From Melioribacter roseus (GTDB taxonomy: Bacteria; Bacteroidota; Ignavibacteria; Ignavibacteriales; Melioribacteraceae): a stretch of DNA of 14,834 nt. Positions within the stretch are counted from its first letter, which is position 1. The number at the start of each line of letters is the position of its first letter. Position numbers and translations under genes: made by a program. A model generated the notes under the pieces. It saw nothing but the letters and a program-made list of their open reading frames with translations. It was not told the origin of the DNA and made no database searches. Shown here one piece after another: positions 1 to 6,080 of the stretch. The stretch lies in the NCBI GenBank assembly GCA_020724325.1, contig DYHC01000016.1, forward strand, positions 1-14,834, read 5' to 3'.

Positions 1-578
1 GAACAGTAAACGGAGGAATATCACAAAAAGAACTTTTGCCAAATAATTATTCATTTAGAATGAACTACGCTTTCGCAAGTAACGATAAACAGCAAAATAT
101 AAGTACAAATCCAACGGTGGTATTCCAAACGGTAAACACAACCGTAGAATTAAGGAATAGTCAGAATAAGCTGTTGAGTGAGGGAACAGTTCAATATTAT
201 TCAGGCGGATGGAGAAGTATTGGAACTACCGTGGGAGGACAAATAAGCCGGGAACTGCTGCCCAATAATTATTCATTTAGAATGAACCATGAATACTTGT
301 CTTTGGATAAAGCACATAACATAGGTACATCGAACGTAGTAACATTCAATACTGTTCTAAGCCGGGTAAAAGTAAGAGATAACCAGAACCAACCGATAAA
401 CAATTCAACAGTAAGATATTATGCCGGTGCTTGGAGGAACTTTGGAGTAACATTAAACGGCGAGATAACAAAAGAACTATTGCCGGTCAATTTAACGCTA
501 AGGGCAATTGTAGGAACCATACAGCAGGATAAAACGCAGAATTTGTTGAACAATCCGATAGTAGAGTTTACGTTTTAA
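1..578 (+). repeat. 222-nt in-frame tandem repeat inside the surface-protein gene
   Basis: The motif encoding ELLP starts at 30, 252 and 474, an exact spacing of 222 nt (74 codons). A second anchor, the start of V-x-x-x-V-x-(L/V)-R, recurs at 132 and 354. Copies one and two share at least 24 identical bases around 43-66 and 265-288 (encoding NNYSFRMN). The third copy has diverged in that block. Near-identity between adjacent copies permits recombination that changes copy number. Confidence 0.9.
3..578 (+). CDS. C-terminal part of a repeat-built surface protein (5' end outside window)
   Basis: The frame is open from the left edge of the window to the TAA at 576-578, so this is a 3' fragment of a longer gene; the TTG at 36 lies inside a repeat and is not a start. 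The visible 192 residues consist of a 74-residue repeat present about 2.6 times. Each repeat reads roughly V-x-N-x-Q-N-x-x-x-x-x-x-T-V-x-Y-Y-x-G-x-W-R, then G-x-I-x-(R/K)-E-L-L-P, then D-K-x-x-N. The run of beta-strand-like segments with a G...ELLP turn suggests an Ig-like or CnaB/carboxypeptidase-regulatory-like fold, which is inference from pattern. The last repeat has diverged most ('ELLPVNLTLRAIV'), as is usual for the end of a repeat array. No T9SS sorting domain is seen before the stop. A T9SS-domain gene starts 14 bp downstream after a clear ribosome site. A role in adhesion or surface structure is likely but not shown. Confidence 0.8.
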   Translation, partial: TVNGGISQKELLPNNYSFRMNYAFASNDKQQNISTNPTVVFQTVNTTVELRNSQNKLLSEGTVQYYSGGWRSIGTTVGGQISRELLPNNYSFRMNHEYLSLDKAHNIGTSNVVTFNTVLSRVKVRDNQNQPINNSTVRYYAGAWRNFGVTLNGEITKELLPVNLTLRAIVGTIQQDKTQNLLNNPIVEFTF

Positions 579-592
579 GAACGGAGGAAGAG

Positions 593-1210
593 ATGAAAAA
601 GCAATTACTAATTTTTTTACTAACAACAATTGTTTCTATTGGTCAAACAGTACATAAAGTAGAACCTGGCAGCAAAGGAAACTCAATTGTACTTGAAATA
701 GAGAACGAGAGTAATGAGCAGACAATAAATGGAATTACAGTTAATCTGGCAAAACAAATTTCACCGCTTCATTTCAGAAGAACAGAAGAAAGGATTGAAC
801 GCATTGAAAAGACGGCAGAGGCAGAATTTATATTTGATGTAGAAAGAACAGCTGCATTGAATAGAATAGACACATTGAAATTTATTGTAACCGGAAACAA
901 AGGAATAATGGTAGAAAAGGAGATACTGATTGGTTACGAAATTCCGGTAGAATTTAAGCTCTGGCAGAATTATCCAAATCCGTTTAATCCAACTACAAAA
1001 ATCGATTATCAACTGCCAAGAGATGGAAGAGTTGTAATTAAAGTATATAACATAATTGGTGAAGAAGTAAAAACTCTCTTAGATGAAAACAAATTAGCCG
1101 GATATTATTCGGTAGAATTCATAGCAAACGGTTTTCCGAGCGGAGTTTATATATACGGAATTATAACCAGCGAATATCGTTCCTTTAAGAAAATGATTTT
1201 ATTAAAGTGA
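593..1210 (+). CDS. small secreted protein with T9SS type-A sorting domain
   Basis: The 205-residue product begins with a Sec signal peptide (MKKQLLIFLLTTIVSIG, cleavage probably near residue 18). Residues about 25-118 form a beta-rich middle with no recognised catalytic motif; it may be an Ig-like domain. Residues about 121-205 are a T9SS type-A C-terminal domain: 'FKLWQNYPNPFNP' (YPNPFNP at 127-133), then the V-Y-N-I-x-G-E-x-V and P-S-G-V-Y blocks, and a basic end 'KKMILLK'. Such domains direct passage through the type IX secretion system to the surface or medium. The start at 593 follows ACGGAGGAAG (581-590), a strong ribosome site. The gene is 14 bp after the repeat protein and probably cotranscribed. 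It may act with that protein, which lacks a sorting domain of its own. Function is unknown. Confidence 0.85.
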   Translation: MKKQLLIFLLTTIVSIGQTVHKVEPGSKGNSIVLEIENESNEQTINGITVNLAKQISPLHFRRTEERIERIEKTAEAEFIFDVERTAALNRIDTLKFIVTGNKGIMVEKEILIGYEIPVEFKLWQNYPNPFNPTTKIDYQLPRDGRVVIKVYNIIGEEVKTLLDENKLAGYYSVEFIANGFPSGVYIYGIITSEYRSFKKMILLK

Positions 1211-1240
1211 GCCCGACAATTTTTCGCCGGGCTTTGTTCA
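1211..1240 (+). terminator. candidate intrinsic terminator after the T9SS-domain gene
   Basis: GCCCG (1211-1215) pairs with CGGGC (1228-1232), with a 12-nt loop, and is followed by TTTGTT. It begins directly after the stop codon at 1208-1210. The stem is short and the T tract interrupted, so termination may be partial. The next gene is convergent and ends at 1265. Confidence 0.5.
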
Positions 1241-1264
1241 AATCAGGAGTTTTGAAATCGTTCT

Positions 1265-2398
1265 TCACTTCTTCGGTGTAACCCTCACATTAAAATCGAG
1301 TGTTACATTTAATTTTTTGTCCGCGCCCGTTATAGCATTTTCTACTGCATAAACAACCGAATATTTTTTGTTAACATCGGTATTATCCTTGCGAGCTCTT
1401 ACATGAAACATCATGGATGTACCGGCAAGAAGTTTTATGTAATCTGGAAATCGAATTGTATCATCTACGTTAACTAACCTTAATTCAAAATCTACATCAG
1501 AATTATTAATAACTTCAATATTAGCATTCTCTCTTCCAACGGTTTTAACATCCGTAGATGCAAACTGAATAGAAGACTTAAACAGCGGCTCAAGAAATGT
1601 TTCTCGACCGAATATCTTACCATCAAAAAATATTGCTGTTCTTTTATTTAATATTGCGTCTTTAATTCCAGCCGAAGATTTCTCTTTTGCAAATACAAGT
1701 GTAATCGGTCGTCTGCTGTTTCTATATTCATAATTAATCGTGTTATGGACGTCGCTGTTTCCTATAATCGCAAGGTTTTTTTCTAAACACCAACCAAGTA
1801 CTTTAGGATAATACTCACTGCCATTAACAACTTCGATACCGGCAATTAATTTGTTTTCATACAAATATGTATGCTCGTCATACCATCGTGGAGCTCCATC
1901 CGGCTGCTGACCTTTCCAACCCGGGTGATTCCAGAATACTAACCCGCCTTGTTTAACAGCTTCTTTAATTGCATCTCTCCAGTCATCTTTAACAAGAGCA
2001 TTTGCATCGGTAATAAAAATTGCATTGAAGTGACCCGGCGGCATTTCCCTCGTTATCTCTGAACCATGGATTAAAATCAATCCGAGTTCTATTGCAAGAT
2101 TTTTGCCGATCTCATAAGCAGCATTATGATTTGTTGGAATGTAATCTTTGTGCGGCTGATACTCGATATGATCTGTAATAGCTATTGCATCCAATCCGTC
2201 ATGCCACGCTTCTCCTATTCTGAATGTAGGCCATACAGCTCCATCGGAAAAAATAGTGTGAGAATGAAAATCGCATTTTAATGTTTTGTACCCAGGTATA
2301 TCCGGAATTTTAATTTCTTTTCTGTAACCTGATTGTGCATTTAAACTATAGAATGATATAACAAATAATAGTACGGTTAGTAGTTTGGTAAGTTTCAT
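1265..2398 (-). CDS. secreted PHP-domain phosphodiesterase (Sb-PDE-like)
   Basis: A 377-residue protein with a Sec signal peptide (residues 1-22, ending S-L-N-A-Q). It has the metal-binding motifs of the PHP family: D-F-H-S-H (H45, H47) followed by S-D-G (D52), T-D-H (D76, H77), G-S-E (E114), H123, W-N-H-P-G-W (H158), and G-N-S-D-V-H (D216, H218). PHP enzymes hydrolyse phosphoester bonds with a bi- or trinuclear metal centre. The signal peptide, the length and the C-terminal beta-rich extension (about 270-377) resemble periplasmic phosphodiesterases of the Sb-PDE type, an assignment made from memory of the family. Its substrate cannot be read from sequence. The ATG follows GGAG on the coding strand (2408-2411 complement). 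It points away from a TonB-dependent receptor and a phytase-like gene, which fits release of phosphate from organic diesters in the periplasm. Confidence 0.85.
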   Translation of the reverse strand: MKLTKLLTVLLFVISFYSLNAQSGYRKEIKIPDIPGYKTLKCDFHSHTIFSDGAVWPTFRIGEAWHDGLDAIAITDHIEYQPHKDYIPTNHNAAYEIGKNLAIELGLILIHGSEITREMPPGHFNAIFITDANALVKDDWRDAIKEAVKQGGLVFWNHPGWKGQQPDGAPRWYDEHTYLYENKLIAGIEVVNGSEYYPKVLGWCLEKNLAIIGNSDVHNTINYEYRNSRRPITLVFAKEKSSAGIKDAILNKRTAIFFDGKIFGRETFLEPLFKSSIQFASTDVKTVGRENANIEVINNSDVDFELRLVNVDDTIRFPDYIKLLAGTSMMFHVRARKDNTDVNKKYSVVYAVENAITGADKKLNVTLDFNVRVTPKK

Positions 2399-2577
2399 TT
2401 AGTCCGGCTCCATTTAATTTAATTAACTATCAAAAAATAGCTAATGCTAAATAGTATTATATAAGAAATTTCCTCTGGCAATTAATGTTAACAATAAAAT
2501 AATATACTCAATTTTAGCAACCATTTTTTATTTAATAATTACTAGTATTTTTTGATCGGTTCAAAAGAGGATGTAAA

Positions 2578-2610
2578 ATGAAAAAATTGTTTTTATCAAT
2601 ATTAGCGTAA
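2578..2610 (+). pseudogene. start of a secreted-protein gene, cut off after ten codons
   Basis: AAGAGG (2565-2570) stands 7 nt before ATG at 2578. The frame reads MKKLFLSILA and then meets TAA at 2608-2610. This is a typical beginning of a Sec signal peptide, cut off in the middle of its hydrophobic core. The stop lies within GCGTAAC, the first arm of the dyad at 2605-2660. The likely reading is a gene start separated from its body by insertion or deletion at this repeat. A ten-residue leader peptide is the alternative. Confidence 0.45.
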
Positions 2611-2660
2611 CGTTGAGGAATTTAGCTCTTTGCACAATTGATTAGTGTTTGATGTTACGC
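2605..2660. repeat. 56-bp element bounded by GCGTAAC and GTTACGC
   Basis: GCGTAAC (2605-2611) and GTTACGC (2654-2660) are exact reverse complements 42 bp apart. The geometry recalls integron attC sites (outer boxes RYYYAAC and GTTRRRY, total size about 57 bp or more), and the stop codon of the preceding short frame falls in the first box, as is common at attC. However, each box breaks the consensus at one position and no convincing inner complementary arms are seen. It is therefore only attC-like, and a different dispersed repeat is equally possible. Confidence 0.3.
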
Positions 2661-2670
2661 AGCGAGTGAT

Positions 2671-2722
2671 TTTTTTGCCACTAATAACACCAAATTTCAC
2701 AAATGTTTTTAGTGCTTTTGTG
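2671..2722. repeat. palindromic intergenic repeat, copy A
   Basis: It starts TTTTTTGCCACTAATAACAC and ends GTGCTTTTGTG. It shares a 25-nt identical core (2686-2710) with copy B at 2812-2836. Within the unit CACCAAA (2688-2694) can pair with TTTAGTG, with one mismatch. It lacks eight bases present in copy B. Confidence 0.75.
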
Positions 2723-2789
2723 ATTTTATAGCAATCATTTTTTTTATAATTATTCATTACAAAAAGTCTCGCAGTTCTTTTTCAACTTA

Positions 2790-2850
2790 TTTTTTGCCAC
2801 TAAAACACTAAAACACCAAATTTCACAAATGTTTTTGGTTCTTTTGCGGC
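2790..2850. repeat. palindromic intergenic repeat, copy B
   Basis: The fuller copy begins TTTTTTGCCACTAAAACAC and ends TTCTTTTGCGGC. Its ends are near reverse complements (GCCAC...AAAA against CTTTTGCGGC), and ACCAAA (2815-2820) pairs with TTTGGT (2834-2839). The same orientation as copy A and the palindromic build suggest a REP-like dispersed element. Confidence 0.75.
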
Positions 2851-3156
2851 TAAGGTTTTTAAACACATGCATAACATCAGTTAGTATAAATTATTTCCGC
2901 TTCATTTAGTTTAGAGGCTCTAATTATCACCTCTGTCCAACATACTTTTGTTTATTTCGAGCCTAACGGAACTTCTATTTGGGATGTTGTTATTTTGTTC
3001 TATAAATATTTTGTCTCTCAAGGATAAAATACAATTACTTATAAAATAAGAGGCTTCCAGCTAAGGGTTAAATAATTCTAAAAATTGCTATAGCCCCAAG
3101 AATTAAAAGTTCTGTTAGAGACGAAAATAGTGTTTCAATATACTATCCCGCCAAAT

Positions 3157-3211
3157 CTTTAAATTGACTTAATAATTCCTTAACAATTTCCTAACATTCG
3201 AAAAATATATT
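3157..3211 (+). promoter_or_regulatory. Pho-box-like tandem 11-nt repeats with -10 hexamer
   Basis: Four consecutive 11-nt units are seen: CTTTAAATTGA (3157-3167), CTTAATAATTC (3168-3178), CTTAACAATTT (3179-3189) and CCTAACATTCG (3190-3200). The last three share C-(T/C)-T-A-A-Y-A. A -10-like TATATT lies at 3206-3211, nine bases after the last TAACA, with no good -35 hexamer. Response regulators of the PhoB/PhoP family bind direct repeats with 11-bp periodicity that take the place of the -35 element; Bacillus PhoP sites are TTAACA-like. Position (37 bp before the receptor ATG) and neighbouring gene content fit phosphate control. The regulator itself is not in the window. Confidence 0.5.
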
Positions 3212-3247
3212 CCTTAATCAAATTTATGAAACTTAGAGGAGGAGTAT

Positions 3248-6004
3248 ATGAAAATTAAATTACTGTTTATTCTAATATTATTATCAAGTATTTCATTATA
3301 TGCTCAGGGAAGAGGTATAATTAAGGGCAAAATAATTGACGAGGATAACCTTTCATTAGCCGGGGCAAATATTTTTATAACAGCAGCCGGTATTGGAACT
3401 GCATCTAACCAAGATGGTGAATTTATTTTAGTAAATGTGCCGGAAGGTTCGCACACTCTTTCTGTCTCTTATCTTGGCTATCAAACTCAAACAATTGAAA
3501 TACAGGTTCAGTCAAATAAGATAACCCGGCTTGATGTTGTAATGAAAGCCGGTTCTGTACACAGTCAAGAAGTTGTTGTATTAGGAGAAAGACTGAAGGG
3601 ACAATCTAAAGCATTGAACCAGCAGAGATCGAGTGAAAATATTATTAATGTTATTTCTTCGGAACAGATAGGGCGTTTTCCAGATGCAAATATTGGAGAT
3701 GCATTGAAAAGGATTCCCGCAATAAATGTTTATTATGATCAGGGTGAAGCCAGGTTTGCAAATATCAGAGGAACAGAGCCAAAGTTAAATTCAATTATGA
3801 TTAATGGAGAAAGAATACCTTCGGCAGAAGGTGAAACACGCGCCGTGCAATTAGACCTTGTTCCTTCTGAAATGATTCAGATTATTGAAGTTAGCAAAGC
3901 AATATTACCGGAAATGGACGCTGATGCAATAGGCGGTGCCGTTAATCTTATAACCCGCTCCACGCCAAACGTACTCAGATTATCTGGAACACTTGGAAGC
4001 GGATACAATTTTCTCTCGGAAAAACCCCAGTATATCGGCTCGTTCGTTGTTGGGCAAAGATTTATGGATAATAAGCTTGGCATCGTTTTAAGTGGTTCCT
4101 ACCACGACCATAATCTTGGCTCGGATAATACCGAAGGTACGTGGGCAAAAGATGTTAACGGAAAAATCTATGCCGATGAATGGGAAGTAAGAGAATACCA
4201 GGTAAGAAGATTACGCCAGAGTATTTCCGCAGCATTCGATTATGAATTCAACCCGACATCCAAAGTAAACATCAATGCTATCTATAATCACCGAAACGAT
4301 TGGGAGAACAGATACAGACTCCGCTACCGCCTCCTTTCTGCGCCGGATGCAACGGGCGTTGTACAAAAAGCAGAAATTAGAAGACAGGTGAAAGGTGGTA
4401 TTGATAATGATACCAATGATAACACGCGTCTGGAAGATCAGAGAACATATTCAATTTCTTTAGGCGGAGAACACTTAATAGCAGACGTTCTTAAAATGTA
4501 CTGGTCAGCCGCTTATGCTAAAGCATCCGAAGAAAGACCGAACGAGAGATATTTACAGTATCGTGTACGTAATGTACCGGTTGCAGTAGACCTTTCCAAC
4601 CTCGAAAAACCATATTTTACGCCTACAAATCCTTCATCGGTTGAGCTTTCGGATTACTTGTTCCATGAACTGACAGAAGAATATCAATATACAGACGAAA
4701 AGAATTTGAACTTAAAATTGAATTTTGATCTCCCTTTGAGTTCAGCTGGTGATTATAAAAACAACTTAAAGTTCGGCGTGAAATACAAATTGAAGGATAA
4801 AAAACGCGATAATAAATTCTTTGAATATGATCCGGTATCAGGTTACAGAAATTTATCAGAGACTATTTATGCCGACTATACAAACAATAATTTCCTTGCA
4901 GGTAATTACAGGATTGGCATTTTTCCTACAAATAAATTTATTGGTTCTCTGAAACTAAAAGACAAAATTTTGTTCGAAGAAAGCGATGTTCCCGCTGAAT
5001 ATGCCGCTGCAAATTATATAGCAAACGAGACAGTTACTGCCGGCTATGTTCAATTGAACCAGCAGCTCGGCAAAAATCTACTGTTGATAGCCGGACTCAG
5101 AATGGAAAACACTTCCATTGAGTATACAGGCAACGAGTTTAATGACGATACCGAAGCAATAACTCCAACCAAGGGCGAAGACAGCTATACAGACCTTATG
5201 CCGGGTGTTCATTTTAAGTATAATTTGGATGAAAACACAGTCTTGCGTGCTGCTTGGACAAACACAATTTCGCGTCCGGATTACTATAGTTTAGTTCCCT
5301 ACAAAAATGTATTGGTTGAGGATGAAGAACTTATAATTGGTAATTCCGCTCTTAAACCGACAAGATCAACAAACCTTGATCTTATGGGCGAAAAATATTT
5401 CGAAAATATTGGTATTGTATCCCTTGGATTATTCTACAAGAACATTAAAGATTTTATTTATGTACATGTTCAAGATAATTATTCATATCTGGGTAAAGAC
5501 TTTAAATTATTCCAGCCTAGAAACGGTGGGAAAGCTGCACTTTTCGGGTTCGAGGCATCATTCCAGCGTCAGCTCGATTTTCTTCCTTCATTCCTAAAAA
5601 ACCTGGGCTTGTATTTTAATTATACTTATACTAATTCAGAAACCGATAATCCTGCTTACGGTGGTAAAAAGATCGATCTGCCCGGAACTTCACCAAATAC
5701 TTTGAATGCTGCTTTAACTTATCAGGACGGTGCAATTACATTAGGACTTTCATTGAACTATACAGATGCTTATCTCGATCCCGAAGAAACAGATTTAACG
5801 CCCGGGCTTGAGAGATATTACGATAAAGCAACATACCTCGACATATCCGGCTCTTATCAATTCATCCAGGGATTCAGATTCTTCTTTGAAGCCAACAACC
5901 TTTTGAATACACCTCTCCGTTTTTATGCCGGAGAAAGCAAGCGGACTTATCAAGCAGAATATTATGATAGAAGAATCAGCACCGGGGTCAAATTCGACTT
6001 ATAA
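3248..6004 (+). CDS. TonB-dependent outer-membrane receptor with N-terminal carboxypeptidase-like domain
   Basis: The 918-residue product has a signal peptide (1-20, ending S-L-Y-A-Q). Residues about 23-101 are a carboxypeptidase-regulatory-like domain (G-x-I-x-G-K-I-I-D ... D-G-E-F ... L-G-Y-Q). A TonB-box-like E-V-V-V-L-G-E is at about 108-114, and the plug is at about 125-240. The plug has R-F-P-D-A-N-I-G-D-A-L-K-R-I-P (143-157), I-R-G, N-G-E-R, and M-D-A-D-A-I-G-G-A-V-N-L (223-234), features of the Xanthomonas/Caulobacter-type receptor family (TIGR01782-like). The rest is the beta-barrel, ending F-D-L and not the usual aromatic residue. It takes a ligand across the outer membrane using TonB-ExbBD energy. 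The ligand is not readable from sequence; the adjacent phytase-like gene suggests a phosphorylated organic compound or its metal complex. AGAGGAGG (3235-3242) is a strong ribosome site for the ATG. The promoter region has 11-nt repeats. Confidence 0.92.
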   Translation: MKIKLLFILILLSSISLYAQGRGIIKGKIIDEDNLSLAGANIFITAAGIGTASNQDGEFILVNVPEGSHTLSVSYLGYQTQTIEIQVQSNKITRLDVVMKAGSVHSQEVVVLGERLKGQSKALNQQRSSENIINVISSEQIGRFPDANIGDALKRIPAINVYYDQGEARFANIRGTEPKLNSIMINGERIPSAEGETRAVQLDLVPSEMIQIIEVSKAILPEMDADAIGGAVNLITRSTPNVLRLSGTLGSGYNFLSEKPQYIGSFVVGQRFMDNKLGIVLSGSYHDHNLGSDNTEGTWAKDVNGKIYADEWEVREYQVRRLRQSISAAFDYEFNPTSKVNINAIYNHRNDWENRYRLRYRLLSAPDATGVVQKAEIRRQVKGGIDNDTNDNTRLEDQRTYSISLGGEHLIADVLKMYWSAAYAKASEERPNERYLQYRVRNVPVAVDLSNLEKPYFTPTNPSSVELSDYLFHELTEEYQYTDEKNLNLKLNFDLPLSSAGDYKNNLKFGVKYKLKDKKRDNKFFEYDPVSGYRNLSETIYADYTNNNFLAGNYRIGIFPTNKFIGSLKLKDKILFEESDVPAEYAAANYIANETVTAGYVQLNQQLGKNLLLIAGLRMENTSIEYTGNEFNDDTEAITPTKGEDSYTDLMPGVHFKYNLDENTVLRAAWTNTISRPDYYSLVPYKNVLVEDEELIIGNSALKPTRSTNLDLMGEKYFENIGIVSLGLFYKNIKDFIYVHVQDNYSYLGKDFKLFQPRNGGKAALFGFEASFQRQLDFLPSFLKNLGLYFNYTYTNSETDNPAYGGKKIDLPGTSPNTLNAALTYQDGAITLGLSLNYTDAYLDPEETDLTPGLERYYDKATYLDISGSYQFIQGFRFFFEANNLLNTPLRFYAGESKRTYQAEYYDRRISTGVKFDL

Positions 6005-6021
6005 TTCGACATTTAATTAAT

Positions 6022-6051
6022 GAGCGGGTAGATTATACCCGTTCTTTTTTT
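6022..6051 (+). terminator. strong intrinsic terminator after the receptor gene
   Basis: GAGCGGGTA (6022-6030) pairs with TACCCGTTC (6036-6044) in a 9-bp stem with one G-T pair and a 5-nt loop, followed at once by seven T (6045-6051). It lies 17 bp after the receptor stop and 30 bp before the phytase-like gene. That gene must be reached by read-through or have its own promoter in the short remaining gap. Partial termination would make receptor transcripts exceed phytase transcripts. Confidence 0.9.
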
Positions 6052-6080
6052 ACCATTCTATAAATAATTTTTTGAGGAAA

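Larger units (their letters stand above)
2399..3156. other. gene-poor spacer with repeats and a truncated gene start
   Basis: No credible full-length gene lies here. It contains a ten-codon signal-peptide-like frame (2578-2610), an inverted GCGTAAC/GTTACGC pair, two palindromic repeats, and a frame open from 2890 to 3027 without a start codon (about 45 codons ending F-V-S-Q-G), which may be chance or a gene scrap. TTGCCA and TATAAT are present on the minus strand at 2476-2481 and 2456-2461. They may belong to the phosphodiesterase promoter, but their spacing of 14 nt is too short for a normal promoter. Confidence 0.6.

Noticed and set aside
761..1012. 83-codon minus-strand frame
   Set aside because: Antisense to a clear signal-peptide/T9SS-domain gene and rich in residues typical of shadow frames.
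2456..2481. Minus-strand TTGCCA and TATAAT as promoter of the phosphodiesterase
   Set aside because: Spacing is only 14 bp; also no 11-nt Pho-like repeats are seen on this strand.
2836..2850. Second GG-N10-GC arrangement (TGGTTC ... CGGC)
   Set aside because: Matches sigma-54 consensus poorly outside the two dinucleotides and falls within a palindromic repeat.
2600..2880. CRISPR array
   Set aside because: Only two copies of the repeat, of unequal length and internally palindromic, with no regular spacers and no cas genes.
2961..2967. GCCTAAC, an exact integron R''-like box
   Set aside because: No GTTAGGC partner is found in the following 130 bases, so it is a chance heptamer.
2890..3027. 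46-codon open stretch ending F-V-S-Q-G
   Set aside because: No start codon and flanked by repeats; the sequence looks somewhat protein-like but is too short to call a gene remnant.
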